Source of the DNA: Denticeps clupeoides
Taxonomy: Eukaryota; Chordata; Actinopteri; Clupeiformes; Denticipitidae
Direction: 5' to 3'
NCBI RefSeq assembly: GCF_900700375.1
Contig: NW_021629827.1
Span: forward strand, 1-64,000
DNA: 64,000 nucleotides
Shown here piece by piece: positions 37,401 to 48,080 of this stretch (positions are counted from its first letter, which is position 1; each line of letters starts with the position of its first letter). A model generated the notes under the pieces. The model searched no databases and was not told the DNA's origin. It was given only the letters and a program-made list of their open reading frames with translations. Made by a program: the position numbers and the translations under genes.

Positions 37401-37985
37401 TTACAGTCGTACGTTACGACAAAAAAAATTATATTAGAAAAAAATTGGATTATCTAACATGTGCCTGAGAAGCGCACTTTTATAACCTAAATCAACCATT
37501 TGCCCATTCATACAGACCGTGCAAACTACATATAACACATTTATAAAGATTTTCATACACATACAGGTGATTAGTACATATTAATTTAAACGCAGAAAGC
37601 ACGTACTACGTCGTGTACACGCTTTAATAATAATATAAAAAAGTTAGCACAGTGTGGATGCATTCATATTTAGTAAAAAAAAAAAAAAAGATCAATGTAT
37701 CGACGCAATAAATGAGTTATCAGCGCGAAATATCTGCATCTGCCCCCGGCTGGCCATTCTAGAGCCGGAGTTCCGAAACACGACAAAGTCAATGACCACG
37801 AGGTTATATTCCCGCGTGTAAAAAGGCAATAAAACCGCACGGTTTTTCAAAAAAAAAAAAGAAAAAAAGAGAGAATTATAAAGAACAGAGGGACTGAGCG
37901 TGCATACCTTGGCACAGTGTGAGGGTATTCTCGCCAGCGAAACAAAGTGCAGCACCGCCAGAATAACTTGGATCTTAGTTCCCAT
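31432..37985 (-). CDS. vegfb: Vascular endothelial growth factor B-type ligand
   Basis: Secreted cystine-knot growth factor, predicted to bind VEGFR1 and heparan sulfate. Eight coding exons join in frame: 37908-37985, 36819-36858, 36009-36205, 35726-35799, 33874-33906, 32569-32655, 31838-32026 and 31432-31462, giving 242 residues. Residues 1 to about 24 form a signal peptide ([18 protein letters not shown]). The core, about 40-131, has [33 protein letters not shown] and TQCECR, with all knot cysteines present. A lysine/arginine-rich exon follows, then a cysteine-rich heparin-binding exon ([20 protein letters not shown]). CQPR and W instead of the VEGFA residues, and the neighbour dnajc4, favour vegfb over vegfa or pgf. 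The spliced C-terminus reads [11 protein letters not shown] rather than ending in arginine (see findings). Confidence 0.92.
33234..33452 (+). repeat. SINE family B copy
   Basis: Forward, nearly complete. GGGGCAGTGGTGGCCTAGCT head, B box GATTCGAATCCC, middle block with CACTGTCCCCACAC, and an end at CACAATGACAATCACGTCAC. It lies in a vegfb intron. Confidence 0.85.
34325..35367. mobile_element. Non-autonomous hAT-type DNA transposon, 1,043 bp
   Basis: Both edges are sharp. An 8-base direct repeat TAGTTTAG flanks the element at 34317-34324 and 35368-35375. The ends are imperfect inverted repeats (TGGTGGGC against GAGGCGGGC read inward). The left part has GTTATCGGCGTTAATGTGC. The right part has an array of ATTAATCTAGATT units at about 35225-35345. 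There is no transposase frame. An 8-base duplication is characteristic of hAT transposons. The middle (about 34470-34845) may hold a secondary insertion, because TACACTA flanks it. It sits in a vegfb intron. Confidence 0.8.
35225..35345. repeat. Degenerate tandem array of TCTAGATTAA units
   Basis: Repeated ATTAATCTAGATTAATGTAG units in the subterminal part of the hAT-type element. Many units are palindromic around CTAG. Subterminal repeats of this kind often bind transposase in hAT elements, which is an inference here. Confidence 0.75.
36434..36512 (-). repeat. SINE family A tail fragment
   Basis: Five or more CATTTA units, then GGCATTTGGCAGACGCCCTT and GAGCGACTTACAA. The tRNA-like head is missing. 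It lies in the vegfb intron between the exons at 36205 and 36819. Confidence 0.75.
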
Positions 37986-38730
37986 CTCGGACTTTAATCC
38001 CGCGGGACGGGATCGGTGTTCTTTCGTTCTTTCTTTCTTTTTTTTTTTAAATAATAATCCCGCGTCCTTGGTTCCGGCTGGTTCTCCGGACCCGCGCCTA
38101 GATCCGCTCTAAGTCCCCGCCGTCCGGTGCCGGCGGGCGAGAAGTGGGCGACGCGGGGGGCGCGGCGCGGTGCAAGCTGTGCGGGCCACCGCGCGGTGTC
38201 CTTGTCATCGCGGTAGGTGTTTACCTGCACGCCGTCGCCGGCGGCTCCCCTTCGGCGTGGATTCACAGCGCCGTGCGCCGACGAAGCGTCGCTACTTTCC
38301 GAGGAAAAGAAGATAATAAGAAGAAAAAAAAACGAAGTGTTTAACGGAGTTTTTTTGTGATATTTTGAGTGATTTTTTTTTATCTGTTTATATCTGTTTG
38401 GACGTGATATCCGTCCGTATTCCGGGAAGGGCAGGTGACGCGCGCCGCCGCCGAGCCCCGCGGACACGAGCGGCCGGTTTGCCCTTCAAGCCGCCGGACG
38501 CGCCGGTGACGCGCGTCGCGGCGCGTCGCGTCGCGTCTCCGCTCGCCGACAGGAAGCGTCGGGGCGCGCGTCGAGCGTCTCGCCACCCCACGGTCCGTGG
38601 GCGCTCAGTTTACCGTCGAGGGGGACGCGTGAGAGGGCGAAAGAGCGTTCCGTGTTCCGGAACCGCATCTGGTCGGCGGCGGGCAGCGGATGGGCCACCG
38701 CCACCGAACGGGCGACCTTTAAAGGGCCGA
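37986..38730 (-). promoter_or_regulatory. vegfb CpG island: promoter and 5' UTR
   Basis: The most GC- and CpG-dense stretch in the window (38090-38720) lies immediately upstream of the vegfb ATG exon, with no acceptor needed before that ATG. It includes a CCACGGTCCGTGG palindrome near 38586. Long arginine-rich open frames here are a by-product of composition. Confidence 0.55.
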
Positions 38731-39963
38731 GGGATGTTGGTGCGACATAAAAAATGGACCACGCGTGTTCAGGTGGCCTTTACTGCTGCGGTGTAAGGGA
38801 CCCAGGCTCGTGTTTATAAGTACAGGGGTCTGTGGGAGCCCCGGCTTGTTTGGGTTATGAGGGCTACAGACCACGTGTTTGATGATAGGCTCTATTATCT
38901 TGTTATGCGGTCTTGGCTTTAGTCAAGAGACAACACAGGCTGCGGCGCACCAAAAAAAAAGCCAGCCCCTGAATTGTCCAGATCAGAGCTCGGCGGTTCT
39001 TCGAGCCCCCTATCTCTCCGCGCCGCCTGCATATGGAGGCCTGTATGTTATCTGAGCCCCTGATCCAAGTGGGTCCAGGGCCCCGATCTCCAAAATCTGT
39101 CACAGACATTCCAGAAGGTGCCATCTGCCCAAGTGCCTCCATATCCATGTGATCCACTTATCAGACCGTGGAAAACAAAGGCGTCCTTTTTGGAAGTACA
39201 ACCAAAAGGTGTGTGTGTGTGTGTTGGGGGATGATAAACTGATCATTATAGTCCCCATGTGTGTCAAAATTATGCCATACACCATAACAGACACTGTTTT
39301 AAAACTGGCTGATCCAGGAATTTTCTAGAAGCTGCTTTGGAAAGAGGACAGGAACAGAAAGAAACACACACAACTTGGGTGTTATGTATGTTTAATGATG
39401 CAAACATGGCAAGAAATAAAACCACAAAAGAAAATACTCATTTTCTCAAAGAGCCGAAGGCATCTCTGGCCACGAGAACTTTGAATCTGCCGCAATTCCT
39501 GCATTCTAATAGTGTAAAGGTGTACATACAGTCTGGCTCTTCACTCTCAGGGTGTCTTTAACTCTTTCCTAAAGTGGCTGGCAAGCGGATCAGTTCCAAT
39601 CAGATGAAACGAACCCTGTGAAAAAGGGGTTCAGTCTGGGACTGAATGTCATGTGATATTTTCACTCATTCGTTAATGTCACAGTAAATTAAAATGACTG
39701 CAAAATAGGTAATAAATACCATACCTAAATACCCGTGCCATAAGCTTAAACCCTCCCTACATGATCGCATGCTGAATGGGGTGAAGGGGACGATGAAGAC
39801 AGGCAGCGGTGGAAAGTGTGTGAGGAATATTCTCCTCCTCAATAAGAGCACAGAGGTACAAGGTATCAACCATGCGGTCCACAGATACCCATCACTAAAT
39901 GTTTCTTCCACACTCCGAAGACCTTTGGCCAAGATCAAACCAAAACCATTCCCCCCATTGTGG

Positions 39964-42900
39964 TCACAACTCCAGGGGCCAGCAAACTCGCTTAATAAAA
40001 TGGACTTCCGGTCTAGAAGAAGTCAAGTTCTGGTTTCTCTTGCAGTCTGTGAAATCACCGTTCAAGTGCACCACTCTATTTGTCTCCCCCGTTGGTACGA
40101 ATTCTGTATTTCTCAAGAAATTCTGCGTGTTTCTGTCTTAGAAGCTCCGTCTGCTTTTTGAATCCGTTCGCCCTGTGGGGAAAGAAAAAAAAATTCTAAT
40201 ACAAAGTCCATTGATCTAAGTCAAATGGACATTTCTGTGCGAAAAACAAGATTTTTTTTTAACTGGATTCTATAAAACGCTATACTCTTTATTGACAGTA
40301 ATGAGGAAGTAGGGTGTGCCAGAGCTGTCAATCATGGCTCTAGGCCCCTCCCCCTTTTAAAGTACATCTTCCTCTACACACCCACCAAGGAATGGGTCGG
40401 TAGTTTGTTCCTCCTCATCAACATACAGATAATTAGCAAGCAGACATTACATCTGTGGACATGCTCCAACGTACCACATATTATATTGTGGCATGAAAAC
40501 ATGGCTGTGCAAATATAGAACTCTGCATGTGTTCATTCATAGTTTTGATGCCTTCAGTGAGAATCTACCAATGTAAATGGTAGGAAAATAAAGAAAAACA
40601 CATTGAGTGAGAAGGTGTGTGCAAACTTTTTGCCTGTAATGTACACCTCTTCATCCTCGTTGTTGTTTTAAGAAATCTGGCAAATCTGTAGTGAAGCTTG
40701 GCAAAAATGTCTCACAACCACATCGAGATGATGAAAAGACATTTACATTTACAGCATTTATCAGATGCCCTTGTCCATTTACGGCATTTGGCAGACGCCA
40801 TTATCCAGAGCGACTTACAACGTGCTTAAGTTACCATCGATGAAGAGATCAATTCCGGTTCACTATTTTATTCACTCTGTTGTAGATTCTGTACACAAAG
40901 TTCGACAACAAGAAAATTACAATTTAATCTAAATATTCTTTAAAGAGGAAGGTCTTGAGCGACTTACAATCAATAGTTACAGGGGACAGTCCCCCTGGAG
41001 CAACTTTTTTGGGTTAAGTGTCTTGCTCAGGGACACGATGTGTGGGGTTTGAACCTGGGTCTTCTGGCTCATAGGCGAGTGTGTTACCCGCTAGGCTACT
41101 ACCACCCCACCGCACGGCCAGGATGCTACGCACCTGGCTCGCTCTTTGGACTCTCTGTAAATTTCAGTGATCACTCGGTCCTTCTCATCCATAAAATTGT
41201 TATGGACTTCCTCCAGTTTCCTGAAAAAGAACAAGAAGAAGAACACAATTCCGCCTCTTAAGATGAAAACATTTACCTCCCACCTGACCGGGCGATCTAC
41301 GCCATCAATCGAAATCAGAGTTTCCATCACAACAACCATCTCTGCGACATTCACACTTTCATTTTATTTTGTCCCAGCCTGAGCAAACACGGTGGCGCTA
41401 CGTCTGCATGTGAAAACACAGATTAGCCGAGGTGTCCAGGGACCGCCGCGAGCACACACGAATGAAGATTTATCTGGGCTCTGTGACAAAAATCTGCTCT
41501 ATCTGAGCAAAGGGAGGTGAAAAAAAAAGAGAAAACCGCAGTCGCCTGTCGCTGACGAACGAGTTTATTTAAAAGAGACATGCTGATGTCTCACCGGATG
41601 GCCCGATGGCGAATCCACTCACCTGAAGCCCGCCCAGTGAGTGCCGATGCTCACCAGCATGGCCAGGACGCAGTATCCTACCAAGCGGCTGTTGCGCTTC
41701 TTCTTCTGCTCCCAGTCCTCAGTGTTATTCTCCTGCGCGGGTCGGAACTGCTCCCAGTATCGCACGCGCTCAGCCGTCTCTGCACTGATCACAGAAAGTG
41801 TCATTCATATTTATTAAAAAGTAAAAAAAAAAAAAAAAAAAAAACAAGTTGTGGGTGCATGACAGTAGCATGACCTGGGGTTACTGCTGCTCGTCTGCCC
41901 GGAAGCAGGACTGCTGCCGAACGGGTACGGGTGTCTGAGACGGAGGTCGTACTCTTGGCGACTGGCCTCTCGGCTCAGGACTCTGTAGGCTTCGCTGAGC
42001 TCCACAAACTGGCTGTGGAGGGCAGGGTTGTCGGGGTCACTGTCTGGGTGCAGCTGAAGGGATGGAGAGGGGAATGGGGCTGGGTTCACTATGAAGGTGC
42101 AAGTGAAGTGACTGTCACTGTGAAACACCGCAGCACGGCGGCGCTATAAAAAGTGTCCTCTGCATTTGACCCGTCATCCTTAATGAGCAGTGGGCAGCCA
42201 TGAAAGGTGAACCCACAACCTTATGATTACGGGTCCACGTCTTTACCCGCTAGGTCACCATTGCCCTATTGCGGTAGGTGTTGTGGTGAATAAGACACTC
42301 ACCTTCAAGCCAGATGACCGCAAAGTCCCAGGATCAAAACCCAACATACCACCATGGTGACTCTGAGCAAGACACTTAACCATGAGTGTCTCCAGGCATC
42401 ATGTGATGTTGTCATCATAATCAGCCTCATGAGACGATTATCAACATGGCCAAGAACAACTTTTGCTTCTTTTTTTTTTTTTTTTTCCATACATTTCAGA
42501 GTTGTGTTTGCTTGTCAAAAGTACAAAATAAAGTTTCCATTGAGTGCATGTCTACAGTGAAGCATAATTTTCCACTACAGACCATTCATCTGTTCATCTG
42601 ATATCATTTACATTGTAACAAACAAAGAGAAAACAAAATACACTGTGCTGCTGCAGGAGGAAGATTCTTTATGAAAAACACAGCAGGTCAACCTAGAAAG
42701 TTTTTTTTTTTTTTTTTTTTTTTATCTAGCCATTAAGGGACATGGCCGCTTTTATTTTATTTCATTTCGCCCCACTGCCCTCTTGGGGACAGAAATAAAT
42801 ACATTTTAGACAAATGACACTAATGTATGTAATGTTAACACATTTAATGTGTGTTTTTGTGGGAATAAAGATCTGTGATTTATCTCTAAATTACAATGTA

Positions 42901-43666
42901 TTATTCAGAAGCTGCCTTACCGCCTCAGTACTGCAACCACAGCACCGCACTACTTTCGGGATAATTTGGACAAGCCAAATTAATGTAAATCATTGTCCCC
43001 CATGCACTCCCTGCACTTGGTCAATTCATTAGATTCATTAGAGTCCATCTGCTGCCCACTGGTGCAGGTGGGCGACTCTACGAACATAATTCAGCCATTT
43101 GTTTTATTGGACAGTGCAGCCTGATACACGAAGTCTCTGCACAGTTCGTCTCTAACAAAGTGACCAGTGAGTGTATAACTGACATGAATGCATCTCCACC
43201 TTTTTAGATTTGTTGAAAAATGCTGTCTTTATCTGCTCCAGCGAAGCGTCTGGTTTTACTCCAAGAAGGTCATAGTAATTCGCTGCGGACCTGCAGGACA
43301 GGAGAGAGTGGGGAACAAAAGAACAAAAAGAAGCTCAGGCTCAACTGTTCATAAAGAAAACAGATTTATCTCCATGGATGTACAGGCGGTGGGTATGGAG
43401 AGATTCAGCAGGGTGTACAGTAGCACTATAAACAGATTTCTGTTATCTGACTCTGGAGCAGAGGAAAGCTTTTGGCTCGCAGGAACCTTCTTCAGTTCCC
43501 TCGGCGCCCCGGTTTGTGACTAACACAAAGACAAGATCAAGCGAAACGGTCACTGTGAATGTTCCTCTCCGTACCTGTTCACAGCAGAATGCGTGGAGAG
43601 CAGCTTGACGCCACCGTACAGCCAAAAGCAGTTGTGGCAAAGACGGAGGTGAGCTTCCAGCTGCAT
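39964..43666 (-). CDS. dnajc4: DnaJ homolog subfamily C member 4 (membrane J-protein)
   Basis: Hsp40-type co-chaperone with an N-terminal J domain and one membrane segment. Exons seen: an ATG exon with MQLEAHLRLCHNCFWLYG and ending near 43576; the J-domain first half (NYYDLLGVKPDASLEQI) at about 43225-43293; the second half, starting LHPDSDPDNPALHSQFVELS, at about 41875-42057; the exon with AETAERVRYWEQF and the hydrophobic VGYCVLAMLVSIGTHWAGF at about 41624-41790; 41134-41220; and 39964-40172. The HPD tripeptide that stimulates Hsp70 is intact. NFMDEKDRVIT and ERARAN match human DNAJC4 closely. The C-terminal tail is longer than in human and diverges after about 25 residues of its last exon. 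The gene is divergent from nudt22 and downstream of neither. Confidence 0.93.
40520..40645. mobile_element. Solo terminal part of a Tc1/mariner-like element
   Basis: GTGTTCATTCATAGTTTTGATGCC, TCAGTGAGAATCTACCA and a TGTGCAAACTTTTTGCCTG end match one terminal region of the relic at 43727-44165. No second end or transposase remnant lies nearby. Confidence 0.65.
40739..41108 (-). repeat. SINE family A copy, interrupted
   Basis: The tail region appears twice: CATTTACAGCATTTATCAG and then CATTTACGGCATTTGGCAG. About 130 bases of unrelated sequence follow before the rest of the SINE, which runs to a complete head (reverse of GGGTGGTAGTAGCCTAGCGG). This is either a nested pair or an internal insertion. 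It ends 26 bases before the dnajc4 exon at 41134-41220. Confidence 0.75.
42092..42400. repeat. SINE B (reverse) next to SINE A (forward)
   Basis: 42092-42266 is a diverged family B copy in reverse: GTGTCCTCTGCATTTGACCC, GAGCAGTGGGCAGCCATGA, then a head ending in CACCATTGCCC. 42268-42400 is a diverged family A copy in forward orientation, with GACACTCACCT and TGAGCAAGACACTTAACC. Both lie in a dnajc4 intron. Confidence 0.7.
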
Positions 43667-43726
43667 CCTACTGCTTAAACTTCATGGAGACATGGAAAGA
43701 AATAATTTAAAAAATATTCTCAAAAG

Positions 43727-44165
43727 TATACAGTACAGGCCAAAAGTTCAATGTGTTTTCTTTAGTTTCGTGACCATTTACGTTGGTAGATTCTCACTGA
43801 AGGAATCAAAACTATGAATGAACACATGTGGAGTTATGGACTTAACAAAAAAAGGTGAAATAAGTGAAAACATGTTTTATATTCTAGTTTCTTTGCTCTG
43901 ATTACTGCTTTACACACTCTTGGTCATCACCTCAAATGGTTCTCCAACAGTCTTGAAGGAGTTCCCAGAGGTATTTAGCACTTGTTGGTCCAGCTCACCC
44001 CAAACCATCTCGATTGTGACTGTGGAGTCCAGGTCTCTTTTTGTTAAGTACATAACTTCACATGTGTTCATTCATAGTTTTGATGCCATCAGTGAGAATC
44101 TACCAACGTAAATGGTCATGAAAATAAAGACCTGTATATGTAAATGGCCTGTACCGTATGTGTTT
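43727..44165 (-). mobile_element. Tc1/mariner transposon relic, internally deleted
   Basis: Inverted ends are visible. On the left, GGTAGATTCTCACTGA and AACTATGAATGAACACATGT. On the right, ACATGTGTTCATTCATAGTT and TCAGTGAGAATCTACCA. Between them are antisense pieces of a Tc1 transposase region (TTTGCTCTGATTACTGCTTT, ACAGTCTTGAAGGAGTTCCC), with most of the gene gone. It lies in the 5' region of dnajc4, between its ATG exon and its promoter. Confidence 0.8.
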
Positions 44166-44649
44166 TCATAATTTATGTATAAACATCGAAGGTGGGCTTA
44201 CAAAACAACATACAACAAGTTTAGAGTTAGGTAGAGTAACTGAACTAATGAATCTGTTGGTTGTTTCTGAGAGTGACTTATGTCTATTCAAAAGGCTCAA
44301 ATGAAACCCCTCACAAGACGATTTTATTTCTACAGATTGTAATAATATGACTAGTTGCTCTTTACAGAATGATCTAAATAACAAATCAACTTACTGGTCA
44401 GCAGCAGCAAAAAGGGGATCTGGTGATGATGACACAAATACCTATTCGTAACACACGAAAGGCCGAAATCCCGACCCCACTCCCCCTCGACCTTCCCTTG
44501 GGTTCTACTTCTGTTGTTTGCTGTTCTGTGCCTCCATCTGAACGTCATTTACGTTGCAGACCCGCGGTCGTGGTTTTCTGCAGGACGTCTCATGTAAACA
44601 CGCTCACTGTCGAAGGTGCGGAACCAGGCGTCGTGTAACAAATGTGCGC

Positions 44650-44940
44650 TCTGGTGTCGCTTCAAATCAGGCCATTCATTTCACGCCGTTGTGCTGAGTT
44701 GCTAAAAACTTACCCAACGCCGGTTTGTTGACATTGCTTTTGTAACGGGAACACGCCCCCAACTTTTAACCCGGAAGCTTGCCGCTGGGCATTGTGGGAA
44801 ATGTAGTCCACGTCAATAGGTTGCGCTCACCGACGCAGATTAAACTTTAGCCCGCTGGATCGATACTTCTGCCATAAGTTATTTCGGCTGCATGTTAGAA
44901 ACACATCTATCTATACTACAAACCGGCGCGCAGGTAAGGA
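44650..44940. promoter_or_regulatory. Divergent promoter of dnajc4 (-) and nudt22 (+)
   Basis: CpG-rich segment between two genes that point away from each other. At 44788-44812 it reads GGGCATTGTGGGAAATGTAG, the reverse of a ZNF143/THAP11-type site (ACTACATTTCCCACAATGC). Upstream is ACCCGGAAGC, an ETS-family core. Such sites are typical of bidirectional housekeeping promoters. Transcription starts are inferred. Confidence 0.6.
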
Positions 44941-45419
44941 AGCCAGTAAGCCCAATTGTGCTCTTATAGGGCTTTAATATTTGTTTAGAAAAAATACATT
45001 TTGGTTATTTTAAAACGTTTTCACTAGATGCATCCATGATGCCTCGCAAAATACTTATCTAGATATGAATGTAATTCTTTACACCAACCACATAGCTTTT
45101 TTACTTTTTCAGTGGACAGACAGTTAAAAACGTATGCTTGGGTAAGCATAGCAGAAAGCTGGCCTAGTTTCCCCATGTACTAAAAACCAGAAACTATAAA
45201 GTCGCTTATGTCTGAAGGGAGCATACGATGTTGTCCTAAACAGCAGAAAATGTTAGCTAAGAACCTACTGTGTTTGGGCACAGTAAAACTACTTCCGGGT
45301 TTGGTCACGTGACTTTGGTCACCGTGTAATGAAATCATAATTATTGTTCGTCCAATTAATCCAACCAGATCATGTCAATTAATTTATATTATTATTATTT
45401 TTTTACACAGAGCGTAAAC

Positions 45420-47402
45420 ATGGAATTTGTTAATTCGCGAAAAGAACATGAAGTGTCTGTAATGTTGCACTGCGCGCCCTGGCGGGGTCTTAGAGAACAA
45501 CACGTCCAAGTGGAGCTTTCAGCCAGGTAAATATATACATTTATGAGTTCTAAATTCAGATACATCTACATGATATTAATGGGCACCATCAGTACATTTA
45601 CTTTTAATCAAATGGTTTACTTTTGTTGTGAAGCCAAGTGAATCTTGCTAAAAGAATAAAGTCAAACTATTAAAGCATCACATACCATATCGCTACAGGT
45701 TTAACAGGCACAGCATTTCACACATCGACCAGCAGATAGAGACACAATGGAGCCAAAGAATAGCAGAAGAACCCTGGATTTTTAACGGAGCCAAATTCAG
45801 ACTGCACTCGGCAATCATCATAGACCAGACCCCAGAAACTCTCCCAAACTGTGTCTGTGACGGAGGGGAGCTACAGAGTGAACGAATCAGCCAGGAGCCT
45901 GGCTTCACACATCTGAAAGTAGAACCATCTAAACAGAAAGATGGATGTCAGAAGGATGAGATTCGACTCTGCCTCCAGCTAGGCCTCACTTGCTACAAAG
46001 ATTATCTAGGAACCAACTGGTCCCGTGATGCTAAAGTCCTCCAAAGACGAGGGCAAGACGAATTTGGAGACCCACAGGTTTTATTGGCCCAGCCTTTAGG
46101 CGTAGGGGCAGTCATGACAACTGCTGACCATCAGGTGGTGCTACTCAGAAGGAGCCAGAGGGTCGCGGAAGCCACAGGACTCTTGGATATACCAGGGGGG
46201 CATCCAGAACCCAAGGTGGAAAGGTTTTCAATTATAACAACGTTAACAAGTAAAAAAAAAAAAAAAAAAAAAAGAAAAGCTGATTGAGGAACTCCTTATC
46301 ACTTTTGGCCCATTCATCTCCAGACTCTGTGCGAGGGAGCAAGTGAAGCGTGCATCAGCATAGACCTTCTGCGAGGGAAGGAGAAAGCTGTTGTCGCAGA
46401 GATCTTCATGTCCGTCTGTGCCGAGATTCGAGACGAGGTGAGTCTCTCCACGTATCTGTGTCATTTCACTGAACAGAACTCGATTCAATGCTGGATTATT
46501 GGAAACGAACATATAAAGAAACGTACTGAAGTGGATCTACAGTCCTACGGATCCTGCTGTGTCTGCAGGTGAATGTTCCGCTAAGTTCTCTGGGTGAGCC
46601 AGTGCTACTGGGCATTGCGCTGAACCACACCAGCGCTGGCAGACCGAGTGCCGAGTTCTGCGTCAGGTACCAGTGCTTTGAATCCTTATTACCTGGAAAT
46701 GAATAAACGTTGTATGGCAATGGTGTGGTTAATAACTATACCCTGCCCCGCCCCTCTGTAGGTGTTCTCTTACAGCCAAGGAGGTGCAAGAGTTCTACTG
46801 GCGTGGAGGTCCTGAGGCTCATGAGTCTACAGACATCATGTTCCTTACTGAGAAGGTATCAACGTCCACATAACACTGCACAACTCCACACAGTCATGTG
46901 TTCACTGGCCAACTATGTGAGCTCCGGGTCGATTCAAGCACAACAGCATAAATTTACATTTACATTTACAGCATTTGTCAGACGCCCTTATCCAGAGCGA
47001 CTTACAGTCAGTAGTTACAGGGACAGTCTCCCTGGAGCAATTTAGGGTTAAGTGTCTTGCTCGGGGACACAATGGTAGTAAGTGGGATTCGAACCCGGGT
47101 CTTCTGGTTCATAGGCGAGTGTGTTACCCACTAGGCTACTACCACCCAACATCTTATACACAGGTACCATTAATTTGAGGTGCGGTGCAATAATCTCCAC
47201 GTCCTACCTCTATCAACATTATTAAAAACTAAGAGGCTTTAGCCAGAGGTCACAGCTGTGGTGCGTTTAATAAGATTTACATTTTTTTTTACATTTACGG
47301 CAGGACCTGCTGTGCTTGGATGAAAGCGCCCCCTTGTGGTCAGAACTTTGCCCTTCAGCCAAAGGAGCAGTGATGCTGTACAGAAAAGTGATGGACTTTT
47401 AA
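45420..47402 (+). CDS. nudt22: Nudix hydrolase 22 (UDP-sugar diphosphatase)
   Basis: NUDT22 hydrolyses UDP-glucose and UDP-galactose to UMP and sugar phosphate. Six coding exons join in frame: 45420-45526, 45699-46215, 46324-46437, 46569-46666, 46762-46855 and 47304-47402, giving 342 residues. Landmarks shared with human are [49 protein letters not shown], the GGHPEP start of the degenerate Nudix box and EIRDEV at its end, then [12 protein letters not shown]. The N-terminal part has an extra polar stretch (about residues 80-120) compared with human. A poly-A tract at 46252-46273 sits in the intron after the second coding exon. AATAAA begins four bases after the stop (47406-47411). The gene diverges from dnajc4 and converges on hnrnpul2. 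Confidence 0.95.
46949..47152 (-). repeat. SINE family A copy, near complete
   Basis: The best-preserved reverse copy: CATTTA tail units, CAGACGCCCTTATCCAGAGC, GGTTAAGTGTCTTGCTC, reverse B box GGGATTCGAACCC, and a head ending CTAGGCTACTACCACCC. It lies in the last nudt22 intron. Confidence 0.9.
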
Positions 47403-48080
47403 CAAAATAAAACAATGACACAGATGAGCATTTTTTTATTATTATTATTTTTTTATTATACAATTTGTAGCAGAGACGTGACATACCAATCTTTCAAATG
47501 GCTTAAAATAAAACCATCTTTGTTTCTCAAAATGTCTGTTGTATTTCAATACAGTTTATATAAATATTAAATACAAATCTAATTCTGCAGCTTTTGTAAT
47601 CATAGGTTCAAGAAAACCAAACCCATCCCTTAAGATCACTACGCAAATGTGTAGTGATAAATCTTATGACCTGTAGATAATAATGTGACTCAACACACAC
47701 ACGTGTTTGGCAGAATATGATAGTGAAAATGTACCATTTTATAAAATAATGCAGCATTGTGTATTTAAAAAAAAGTCTTTTTAGTTTAAAAACACACATC
47801 CCTGAACCCAAAAATGGCTTTCTGAGGGACCAGTTCTAAAGAGTAGGAAGCAGCCCTAATGAAACACTCAGGTCCAGTGCCAAAGCATGAGTGTTTATTT
47901 TCAACTGGCACATGGTGGCATACTGGAAGCACTTAAAAGTCTCTCCTCTCTGGAAAAAATTACTACTCTGAAGGAACATTGAATTCAATGCATATGTACA
48001 TAAGACCCTCTTTAAACATTTTTATCCCTCCTCACACCTCTGGGAAAAAAAGTTCTGAATGATTTGAAAATGAATTGTGC

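Noticed and set aside
38365-38796. 143-residue arginine-rich open frame on the plus strand
   Set aside because: Composition effect of the vegfb CpG island; no recognisable domain, and it overlaps the likely vegfb promoter in antisense.
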